From Chitinophagales bacterium (GTDB lineage Bacteria > Bacteroidota > Bacteroidia > Chitinophagales > UBA10324): DNA of 6,163 nt. The DNA lies in the NCBI GenBank assembly GCA_013695715.1, contig JACCZZ010000384.1, positions 1-6,163 on the forward strand, given 5' to 3'. The notes below the pieces were generated by a model. That model made no database searches. It had not been told where the DNA came from and worked only from the letters and a program-made list of their open reading frames with translations. This document shows, piece after piece, positions 1 to 6,163 of this stretch (position 1 is the stretch's first letter; the number at the start of each line of letters is the position of its first letter). The translations under genes and the position numbers were made by a program.

Positions 1-140
1 GATGAATTGATGGAAGAAGTTGTGCTCATATTCAACCTGTCATTTCTATCCTGCAGCAACTTGAGGATGTCAATTACTGTGATGATAAAAACACAGATTG
101 TAATAACCACTATTGAAAAGGTTTTGATATGCTCATTCAT
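1..140 (-). CDS. Small single-pass membrane protein, unidentified, 3' part missing
   Basis: A minus-strand frame starts at ATG (140-138) and stays open to the left edge, giving 46 residues with the rest of the protein outside the window. It begins MNEHIKTF. A strongly hydrophobic stretch follows at about residues 9-25 (SIVVITICVFIITVIDI), then a polar, charged segment (KLLQDRNDRLN) and a Ser/Thr-rich part. This fits a single N-terminal membrane anchor or uncleaved signal with the rest of the protein beyond the membrane. No Shine-Dalgarno is present, as usual in Bacteroidota, but a good TAnnTTTG box lies 22 nt upstream. The gene runs in the same direction as tsaD, with a spacer of about 100 bp, and could be co-transcribed or have its own promoter. 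I do not recognise the family. A competing plus-strand frame (1-168) is also open but has no supporting signals, so the call is moderate. Confidence 0.5.
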   Translation of the reverse strand, partial: MNEHIKTFSIVVITICVFIITVIDILKLLQDRNDRLNMSTTSSINS

Positions 141-162
141 AGGTCCAGTTAAATTGTTTTGG

Positions 163-170
163 CAAAAATA
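163..170 (-). promoter_or_regulatory. Candidate Bacteroidota -7 box for the left-edge gene
   Basis: On the minus strand this reads TATTTTTG, an exact match to the Bacteroidota -7 consensus TAnnTTTG, and it ends 22 nt before the ATG at 140. The flanks extend the identity with the tsaD upstream box to ten bases (TTATTTTTGC in both). I see no convincing TTTG -33 element about 19 nt further upstream, which weakens the call. The spacer 141-242 otherwise holds no gene and no obvious terminator hairpin for tsaD. Confidence 0.35.
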
Positions 171-242
171 ATGTGTTTAGCGGAAGCTGTTTGTGGATCT
201 CCTTATCTGTTGTGATTAGTTTTGATGTTCTGGAAGGTTTAA

Positions 243-1256
243 TCAGCCCCTCTTCCACTCCATTCTTGCAGAGGGCGCTGCGCTTAATGGCTCAAAATCA
301 CCGGCTAAAAACTTATAATAAGCTGTTATGGCAATCATTGCAGCGTTATCTGTGCAATATTCTGCCGCAGGAATGTAAAGGTGCCATCCATTTCTCTTAC
401 TCATTTCGACAGCAGCTTCTCTCAGCCCTGAGTTAGAAGATACACCACCCGCTATCGCGATTTCTTTGATATTAAACTGATCGGCTGCCTTTTGTAATTT
501 TCGAAGCAGAATGGAGACAATGCGATGCTGCACTGAGGCGCAGATATCATTGATTCGTTCTTCAATAAATCGGGGATTCTTTTTTATGTTCTCCTTAATA
601 AAGAAAAGAATTGAAGTTTTTAAACCGCTAAAGCTAAAATTAAGCCCTGGAACATTCGGCTCCGGAAATTCAAATGCTTTTGGATTTCCGCTTTTTGCCA
701 GCTTATCTATCATCGGACCTCCTGGATAGGGCAGCTTTATAAGACTTGCAGTTTTATCAAATGCTTCTCCTGCTGCATCATCTTTTGTTTCTCCCACTAC
801 TTCCATTTTTGAATAATCTTTTACTAAAATAATTTGTGTATGCCCGCCTGAAACAGTAAGACACAAAAAAGGGAAGGATGGCTTTGGCTCGTCTATGAAG
901 TTAGAAAGAACATGAGCCTGCATGTGGTGAACGCCGATCAACGGAACCCTTAACGCAAGCGACAAAGATTTTGCGAAAGAGCTGCCTACCATCAGAGAAC
1001 CTATTAAGCCAGGACCTGAAGTAAATGCTATTGCATTCAATGATTCTTTTAATATCCCAGCACCTATAAGTGCCTTTTCGGTAACAGTGATGATTTTTGT
1101 AAGATGTACCCTGCTGGCTAATTCGGGAACTACACCTCCATACTGGGAGTGTACTTTTTGCGAAGCAATAACGTTTGACCGGATGGCTCCATTAGTTAAT
1201 ACCGAAGCCGATGTGTCATCACAGGATGATTCAATTGCAAGGAGGTTAACGCTCAT
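243..1256 (-). CDS. tsaD: tRNA N6-adenosine threonylcarbamoyltransferase TsaD
   Basis: A complete 337-residue protein, the same length as E. coli TsaD. It transfers the threonylcarbamoyl group from threonylcarbamoyl-AMP (made by TsaC/TsaB2) to A37 of tRNAs that read ANN codons, acting in the cytoplasm with TsaB and TsaE. It belongs to the ASKHA (actin/sugar kinase/Hsp70) fold Kae1/TsaD/Qri7 family. Visible motifs in order: the N-terminal phosphate-loop-like IESSCDDTS (8-16), HSQYGGVVPELASRVH (36-51), the metal-binding HMQAH with H111 and H115, VSGGHT (135-140), GEAFDKTA (163-170), LPYPGGP (175-181), FSFSGLKT (207-214), the nucleotide-binding GGVSSNSGLRE (270-280), and CTDNAAMIA (301-309) with D303 as the third expected metal ligand. 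All key residues are present and no damage is seen. The ATG at 1256-1254 places the first motif at the usual distance. The gene is divergent from tamB across a 126-bp gap. TsaD was formerly annotated as Gcp, an O-sialoglycoprotein endopeptidase; that activity should not be assigned. Confidence 0.98.
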   Translation of the reverse strand: MSVNLLAIESSCDDTSASVLTNGAIRSNVIASQKVHSQYGGVVPELASRVHLTKIITVTEKALIGAGILKESLNAIAFTSGPGLIGSLMVGSSFAKSLSLALRVPLIGVHHMQAHVLSNFIDEPKPSFPFLCLTVSGGHTQIILVKDYSKMEVVGETKDDAAGEAFDKTASLIKLPYPGGPMIDKLAKSGNPKAFEFPEPNVPGLNFSFSGLKTSILFFIKENIKKNPRFIEERINDICASVQHRIVSILLRKLQKAADQFNIKEIAIAGGVSSNSGLREAAVEMSKRNGWHLYIPAAEYCTDNAAMIAITAYYKFLAGDFEPLSAAPSARMEWKRG

Positions 1257-1273
1257 GAATAGACAAGTGTTTG

Positions 1274-1303
1274 CAAAAATAACCTGTAAATTCGGGCATC
1301 AAT
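1274..1303 (-). promoter_or_regulatory. Candidate tsaD promoter, Bacteroidota type
   Basis: Read on the minus strand, ATTG (1303-1300) stands as a -33 element, then an 18-nt spacer, then TATTTTTG (1281-1274), an exact match to TAnnTTTG. The box ends 17 nt before the tsaD ATG, so the predicted leader is only about 10-12 nt. This fits the lack of a Shine-Dalgarno sequence. The assignment is by pattern only. Confidence 0.45.
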
Positions 1304-1322
1304 TTACCATTGGTTTCATCCC

Positions 1323-1352
1323 TTGCTTTTTAATCCTCCCATTTTAATTTTC
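1323..1352 (+). promoter_or_regulatory. Candidate tamB promoter, Bacteroidota type
   Basis: TTG (1323-1325), a 19-nt spacer and TAATTTTC (1345-1352) form a near match to TTTG / TAnnTTTG, differing at the last base of the -7 box. Transcription would begin near 1358-1360, giving about a 24-nt leader to the TTG start at 1383, or an almost leaderless message for the ATG at 1360. The -7 box overlaps the palindrome at 1350-1364. Such AT-rich sequence yields chance matches, so this is tentative. Confidence 0.3.
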
Positions 1353-1364
1353 ATTTGAAATGAA
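1350..1364. promoter_or_regulatory. 15-nt perfect palindrome, possible operator
   Basis: TTCATTT-G-AAATGAA is a perfect 7-bp inverted repeat around a single central base. It sits in the divergent tsaD-tamB spacer, 18 nt before the tamB TTG, and overlaps the candidate tamB -7 box and predicted start of transcription. A small-spacer palindrome of this size placed on a promoter could be a dimeric regulator site. It is too AT-rich to be a strong RNA hairpin. No regulator is identified. Confidence 0.3.
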
Positions 1365-1386
1365 TAGTTATTTATCATTGGCTTGA
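1360..1386 (+). other. 8-codon mini-ORF overlapping the tamB start
   Basis: ATG at 1360 reads MNSYLSLA and stops at TGA 1384-1386. The stop overlaps the TTG start of tamB (1383-1385) in the sequence TTGA. It could be a leader peptide giving translational coupling, or the true N-terminus of TamB separated from the rest by a one-base error or mutation. It could also be chance. No slippery heptamer is visible that would support programmed -1 frameshifting. Confidence 0.25.
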
Positions 1387-4300
1387 ACACACTAAGCAAA
1401 ATTGGAAATGGATTCTGGATTTTATTAGGACTTATTTTTATCCTTACGGGAGTAATTTTTGCCAGGATCAGCGATCCTGTTTTTCAAACTTACCTCGCAG
1501 GTAAGGCTGTCTCTTTCCTCTCAAAAAAATTAAAGACCGAGATAACAGTCGGAAGCGTAAACTTCAGCTTTTTTGATCATCTTATTATCCATGACCTGTT
1601 AATACGTGACCGTGCTAATGATACGCTGGTATTCGCGAAAACGGCTGACGCAACTTTAGAGATTTTTAATCTGCTGCAAAACAGATATGTAGTAGAAAGA
1701 CTTGAACTTACTGATCCAAAAGTTTACCTGCGTAAGAATAAAAGCTCGAAAGAATTCAACTTTCAATTTATTCTTGATGCCTTACAAAGCAAATCATCAG
1801 ACTCAAATTCATCACCCTTAATCTTTGACCTTAAAGTGCTTGTTATGAATCAACTGCATTTTCGGTTACAGGATGAACCCAATTATACGGTATTTACATT
1901 CTACATACCCGGCACTACCATTGACGTGGAAGAGATGGATGTTGAACATTCTGTTATCAGGCTAAAAGAAATTTTGGTCGAAGAGGCAGATATGAAAATA
2001 TCTAAGCTTTTGCGCAAACCTGAAGTAAGCGAGTTAATTGCAGATTCTGACACCAATGTTGTTCACCTGAATACAAAGCCACTGAAATTATTTGTGTCGA
2101 AACTTCATTTTGCGAATTCACAGATTAGGTTCGATGATGAGATGAAGCCCGTAACACCCGGCAGATTTGACAGCTTCCATCAATTGTATAAAAATGTAAA
2201 TCTTGAATTTTCTGATGGCTCACTTGTAAATGATACGGTGCAGGCGAAGATTGATAATATAAGCATGGTAGAAAAAAGCGGTTTTAAAGTAAACCACTTA
2301 GAAGCATATGTTAAACTAACACCAAAATATGCAACCGCTGATAACCTTAAGGTTGAAACTGCAAACAGTTCTCTTGAAAGCAGTTTGTCACTTAGCTACA
2401 TGAACTTTCATTCCTTTTATAACCTCTATAGCAGCGTAGCACTGAAGGCTGTCTTTGAGAAATCTTCAATCTCTGTGCGTGACCTTCTTTTTTTTGGACC
2501 GCACCTTACATGGATCAAAGAAAATCGGATTCTTACAACAGGTACTCTTACTGGAACATTAGACAACCTGAAAGGAAAAAATATAAAACTGCAAACAGGA
2601 ACGGTGACAAAGTTTGCGGGAAATATTGATGTTAAGGGCTTGCCCCGCATAGATGAAACCTTAATCGATTTCAAAGTTGATCAGCTAATAACCAATACCT
2701 CCGATCTTTTTCTATTTATACCCTCTGCGCATTTTCCTAGGGGATTTGCGCGACTTGGAAATGTAAACTTCAATGGATCCTTTACTGGGTTCTTCAGCGA
2801 CTTTGTTGCATATGGAGTGCTAACCACAGAAATAGGTGTTCTGCGCTCTGATTTAAATATGAAGTTTAATGAAGTACCGGGAAATGCGACATATTCGGGA
2901 AATCTTGCTGCATCACAATTTGATATTGGAAAATACAGTGGTGCCGACAGCCTGTTGGGCACCATCAGCTTTGATGCAAAGCTTGCTGGTTATGGTCTTA
3001 CTGTGACGAATGTTGATGCTACTATGGAAGGCAATGTTTCGCAGCTTCAGTTTAATGGATATAATTATAAGAATATAGAAGTAGATGGCAACTTCAATAA
3101 AAAACTATTTAGCGGTAAGGTAGCTCTGAAAGATGAAAATGTAACAGTCGATTTTACCGGAACAGTGGATCTGAACAACGACCTGCCACTTTATAATTTT
3201 CACGCGAATATTGAAAACGCAAATCTTCAACAGCTCCGATTTAGCAAAAAGTACTACAAGGTTGCAACAGAACTGGATATGAACATGGAAGGAGACAACA
3301 TTGACAACTTCATTGGATTCGCAAAAGCAGTAAACACAACATTCGAGAAATCAGGCCAACAGTTCACGTTAGATACCCTTTCGTTAAAAATTTTTGAAAA
3401 GGATAATCTGAAGCATTTCCTGCTTGCTTCGGAAGCTGGCACAGCGGCTTTTACAGGAAAATTTGCTTTAACTAAGCTCCCTAATTCTTTTTTGGCCGTG
3501 CTTGATAATTATTTTCCTTCTCTTCCTTATAAAAACATAATTCCTGATGTAGTGCAGGATTTTGATTTTGATTTTGCTTTGAACGATATGAGGAATATTT
3601 TAAATTTCTTTTTTCCATCATGGGAAGGAATGAACGAAAGTTCTGTTAAGGGTCACTTTAATTCAGCAACAAATTTTATTGCTTTTAATGGTATAATTCC
3701 CTCTTTAAGATACAAAGATCTATCTATTGATACTTTAAACCTCAATGTTACCAATTCACTCGGGCAGCTTCAATTAACAGCAAACTCTGCTCACATAACA
3801 ATAGGAGATTCAATTAACATTATTCAACCATCTTTCAATGCAGAGGTGATGCATGACTCGGCACATATCAATTTATTTGCTGCCAATGGTCCTCAGAATA
3901 CTTACATGAAACTTAATGCGCTCATCTTCGGAGATACAACAGGCCTTGCAATGCATATATATCCATCGGAACTGGTTTTGAATAATGGGAAATGGATAGT
4001 TTCAGAGAACAACATGATAAGGTTTGCCGACGAGAGGTTGCGATTTGAAAACTTTATCCTTAGCCATGATGATCAATCGCTATCTATATATAATGTGAAC
4101 CTGCGTCCAAGAGCTACAAATCTTCATTTAGACTTTAATAAAATACCCATTGCAGATCTCTATCATTTTGTGAAACTTAATAAAGTAGATTTGAACGGAA
4201 GCCTTTCAGGAAGTTTGGAAGTATTGAATGTTTTTCATGCCCCGCGGCTCCAGGCAAATACGACCCTTGATCACATATTGATCAACGGCAGAGAAATTTC

Positions 4301-6163
4301 AGCTGCGGCAATAAAAATGGAATATGTTCCGGAAAAAGATCAAATGAAGATGGAATTATTTGTTGCAGATGATCAGTACAACCTTCAGGCTAATGGCTCC
4401 TATTATCCACGCAAAGCTGAAAACCAGTTAAACTTTAACCTTGAGCTTAAGCAGTTTGATCTGAGCATCTTCGAAACGCTGTTGCCAGGTTATTTTTCCA
4501 GCACGAATGGTGTAGCCTCAGGGATGTTTTCTATCTCGGGAAACAGAGATGCGCCATTGTTGACTGGCGAGATGCTCATCCCCTATCTGTCTACAAAAAT
4601 TGATTATCTGCAAACTACTTATCATACATTCAATGAAAAAATAACTTTTCATGAAGACGACATTGACCTTAATAAGATGAAATTGTTTGATGAAAACAAC
4701 GACTCCGCTGATGTTCAGGGACAAATTCATCATGACCATCTTAATCACTTCCACTTTAATGTTGCCTTGACAACTGAAAGGATACAGGCCCTCAACACCA
4801 CACAAAATGACAATGAACTCTTTTATGGAAGGGCTGAAGCCGGGGGCCTCATTGAGTTTTTAGGTCCGCTTGAGAATATGGAGGTTCGCGCCAGCATCAG
4901 CTCAAAGCATGGAACTGCAATTTCGGTACCCATAGGATCAGGAACGTCGGTTGCTGATCGCTCTTTTATTCAGTATAAGAAAAAGGAAAGTGATTCGCTG
5001 GGCTATTCCTACAAATCTATAGAGATGATAAAAGGGTTGCAATTAAATCTTGACCTTGATGTTACACCTGATGCAGATATAAGAATAATCTTCGATCAGA
5101 AAGCAGGTGATATAATTAAGGGTCGGGGTTATGGCAACATACGAATGGAAATAAACCCTAAAGGTGCATTCAATATGTATGGAACTTACAACATAGAGCA
5201 GGGCGATTATCTTTTCACAATGCAAAATTTCTTTAATAAATACTTCTCCATAGATCGCGGTGGCAGCATTTCCTGGACTGGCGACCCCTATGAAGCTAAT
5301 ATAGATATTAATGCCATTTATACAACTAAAGCATCTGTATATGACCTTGTAGTTGGGTCTGGCATTTCTTTTACCTCTGATGAAGAAATACGCGATCTGC
5401 AGCGGCGTATTCCTGTTGATGTATATCTGAATCTCACCGGATCATTGTTGCAACCTGACATCTCGTTTGACATCCGTTTGCCTGAAGAAACAACGTTAAG
5501 CAGCTCTGCGTACCAGCAGGTACAAAAGGTGAAGCAGGATGAGGGAGAATTGAACAAGCAGGTTTTTGGCTTGCTGCTGCTGAACAGATTTCTTCCTACA
5601 AACTCAGGCACCGGCAATCAAAACATTGGAGCAGATGTAAATAACAGCGTAAGCGAATTTTTATTAAATCAATTAAGCTACTGGACATCTCAGATCAGAA
5701 GTGATGTGGATGTAAATTTCAATTATCAATCATATGAAGCTAACCTTAATACAACCAACCCTAATGACCTCACTAAAAGAAATGAATTGGAAGTAGCTTT
5801 AACAAAAAGATTTTTCAATGACCGGCTCGCTGTGGAGGCAGGTGGTAATTTCGATTTTGCAGCTACAAATGGTAAAGGCTCAGCCGGCAACGCCGGAGAA
5901 GGAAGCTCTACAAATGTAGCCGGTGACTTTTCTGTAGAATACAAGATAACTCCCGATGGAAGACTAAGCGGCAAAGCCTTTAGCAAAAGCCAATATGATG
6001 TGGTGGATGAACGGTATAAAACGAAAAATGGTGTCGCTCTTTCGTACAAGCGAGAATTCGATAAAATAAGGGAGCTGTTTAAAAAACGTGCAAATAAGCA
6101 AAAACGAAATCAGCAACGTGAATTGGAAAATGAACTGAAGCAGAATGTACCCACAAGTTCTAA
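1383..6163 (+). CDS. tamB: Translocation/assembly module protein TamB (DUF490 domain), open at right edge
   Basis: One uninterrupted frame of 1593 codons, without a stop at the right edge; the last two bases (AA) start a Lys or Asn codon, so the protein continues. TamB spans the periplasm as a long beta-taco groove from the inner membrane to an Omp85 partner (TamA or TamL) and is thought to carry phospholipid and aid outer-membrane protein assembly. Residues 10-27 (GFWILLGLIFILTGVIFA) form the N-terminal anchor. An AsmA-like start follows, with VSFLSKKLKTEITVGSVNFS and FDHLIIHDL. A long beta-rich middle comes next. The C-terminal TamB domain begins near 1175: VTPDADIRIIFD (1227-1238), then GYGNIRMEI, GTYNIEQGDYLFTM, GGSISWTGDPYEA ending near 1305, NKQVFGLLLLNRF (1391-1403), then LTKRFFNDRL and GDFSVEYKITPDG. 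A lysine/glutamine-rich tail (KKRANKQKRNQQRELENE) suggests that little is missing. No cysteine occurs in the visible protein. TTG 1383 is the only usual start codon between the upstream stop (TAG 1365-1367) and the membrane helix; the first in-frame ATG, at residue 155, would remove the anchor. Confidence 0.95.
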   Translation, partial: MNTLSKIGNGFWILLGLIFILTGVIFARISDPVFQTYLAGKAVSFLSKKLKTEITVGSVNFSFFDHLIIHDLLIRDRANDTLVFAKTADATLEIFNLLQNRYVVERLELTDPKVYLRKNKSSKEFNFQFILDALQSKSSDSNSSPLIFDLKVLVMNQLHFRLQDEPNYTVFTFYIPGTTIDVEEMDVEHSVIRLKEILVEEADMKISKLLRKPEVSELIADSDTNVVHLNTKPLKLFVSKLHFANSQIRFDDEMKPVTPGRFDSFHQLYKNVNLEFSDGSLVNDTVQAKIDNISMVEKSGFKVNHLEAYVKLTPKYATADNLKVETANSSLESSLSLSYMNFHSFYNLYSSVALKAVFEKSSISVRDLLFFGPHLTWIKENRILTTGTLTGTLDNLKGKNIKLQTGTVTKFAGNIDVKGLPRIDETLIDFKVDQLITNTSDLFLFIPSAHFPRGFARLGNVNFNGSFTGFFSDFVAYGVLTTEIGVLRSDLNMKFNEVPGNATYSGNLAASQFDIGKYSGADSLLGTISFDAKLAGYGLTVTNVDATMEGNVSQLQFNGYNYKNIEVDGNFNKKLFSGKVALKDENVTVDFTGTVDLNNDLPLYNFHANIENANLQQLRFSKKYYKVATELDMNMEGDNIDNFIGFAKAVNTTFEKSGQQFTLDTLSLKIFEKDNLKHFLLASEAGTAAFTGKFALTKLPNSFLAVLDNYFPSLPYKNIIPDVVQDFDFDFALNDMRNILNFFFPSWEGMNESSVKGHFNSATNFIAFNGIIPSLRYKDLSIDTLNLNVTNSLGQLQLTANSAHITIGDSINIIQPSFNAEVMHDSAHINLFAANGPQNTYMKLNALIFGDTTGLAMHIYPSELVLNNGKWIVSENNMIRFADERLRFENFILSHDDQSLSIYNVNLRPRATNLHLDFNKIPIADLYHFVKLNKVDLNGSLSGSLEVLNVFHAPRLQANTTLDHILINGREISAAAIKMEYVPEKDQMKMELFVADDQYNLQANGSYYPRKAENQLNFNLELKQFDLSIFETLLPGYFSSTNGVASGMFSISGNRDAPLLTGEMLIPYLSTKIDYLQTTYHTFNEKITFHEDDIDLNKMKLFDENNDSADVQGQIHHDHLNHFHFNVALTTERIQALNTTQNDNELFYGRAEAGGLIEFLGPLENMEVRASISSKHGTAISVPIGSGTSVADRSFIQYKKKESDSLGYSYKSIEMIKGLQLNLDLDVTPDADIRIIFDQKAGDIIKGRGYGNIRMEINPKGAFNMYGTYNIEQGDYLFTMQNFFNKYFSIDRGGSISWTGDPYEANIDINAIYTTKASVYDLVVGSGISFTSDEEIRDLQRRIPVDVYLNLTGSLLQPDISFDIRLPEETTLSSSAYQQVQKVKQDEGELNKQVFGLLLLNRFLPTNSGTGNQNIGADVNNSVSEFLLNQLSYWTSQIRSDVDVNFNYQSYEANLNTTNPNDLTKRNELEVALTKRFFNDRLAVEAGGNFDFAATNGKGSAGNAGEGSSTNVAGDFSVEYKITPDGRLSGKAFSKSQYDVVDERYKTKNGVALSYKREFDKIRELFKKRANKQKRNQQRELENELKQNVPTSS
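1463..1484 (+). terminator. Terminator-like hairpin inside the start of tamB
   Basis: CAGGATC (1463-1469), a 3-nt loop AGC, GATCCTG (1473-1479), then TTTTT (1480-1484). This is a perfect 7-bp stem directly followed by five T residues, the form of a small intrinsic terminator. It lies about 80 nt into tamB, over the codons just after the membrane helix (ARISDPVFQ). It could attenuate or pause transcription, or be coincidence imposed by coding. The stem is short compared with typical terminators. Confidence 0.25.

Noticed and set aside
1..168. Plus-strand frame open from the left edge to TAA at 166-168 (55 codons), a possible 3' end of a gene convergent with tsaD.
   Set aside because: It has no start or upstream signal in view and its reading shows no recognisable domain. 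The opposite-strand frame has an ATG, a membrane helix and a promoter-like box, so it is preferred, though not with certainty.
173..436. Plus-strand open frame of 87 codons over the tsaD 3' end.
   Set aside because: Most of it is antisense to the conserved tsaD C-terminus, and the translated product has no recognisable features.
1306..1314. ACCATTGGT short palindrome in the divergent spacer.
   Set aside because: Four base pairs around one base is expected by chance in a spacer of this length.
5884..5896. CCGGC-AAC-GCCGG hairpin in tamB as a regulatory or terminator element.
   Set aside because: The stem is only 5 bp, no T-tract follows, and the Gly/Ala-rich coding there explains the GC-rich repeats.
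5318..6049. Two minus-strand open frames of about 100 codons opposite the tamB 3' part.
   Set aside because: They lie entirely antisense to strongly conserved TamB domain sequence, have atypical composition and no promoter-like signals, so they are shadows of tamB.
6161..6163. TAA at the last three bases, seemingly ending tamB exactly at the window edge.
   Set aside because: It is out of frame. The tamB codons end ACA AGT TCT, followed by the incomplete codon AA, so the gene remains open.

Overview
The window looks like part of a Bacteroidota (Bacteroidetes) chromosome. Three things point there. The large plus-strand gene is a TamB-like protein whose sequence pattern throughout resembles the long Bacteroidota members of the family. 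No Shine-Dalgarno sequence precedes any of the genes. The upstream regions carry matches to the Bacteroidota promoter pattern TTTG / TAnnTTTG instead of sigma-70 type boxes. Base composition is moderately AT-rich. No RNA genes, CRISPR arrays, insertion sequences or other signs of mobility were seen.

Layout: (1) positions 1-140, minus strand: the 5' part of a small gene for a protein with one N-terminal membrane helix, cut by the window edge and not identified. (2) 141-242: a short spacer holding a promoter-like box for that gene. (3) 243-1256, minus strand: a complete tsaD, encoding the metal-dependent transferase subunit that makes the universal tRNA modification t6A37. (4) 1257-1382: a divergent intergenic region with promoter candidates facing both ways, a 15-nt perfect palindrome and an 8-codon mini-ORF that overlaps the start of the next gene. 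(5) 1383-6163, plus strand: one uninterrupted reading frame of 1593 codons that begins at TTG and is still open at the right edge. It encodes TamB, an inner-membrane-anchored periplasmic protein with the C-terminal TamB (DUF490) domain, and it fills almost 80% of the window.

The two main genes are functionally unrelated (tRNA modification and envelope biogenesis) but share a 126-bp control region. In Bacteroidota the TamB partner is an Omp85-family protein (TamA or the lipoprotein TamL); none is encoded here, so it would lie downstream of the window or elsewhere.

I do not see a clearly new biological system. The points most worth checking are the unusual start of tamB (TTG, overlapping mini-ORF, palindrome), a terminator-like hairpin about 80 nt into tamB, and the unidentified membrane protein at the left edge.
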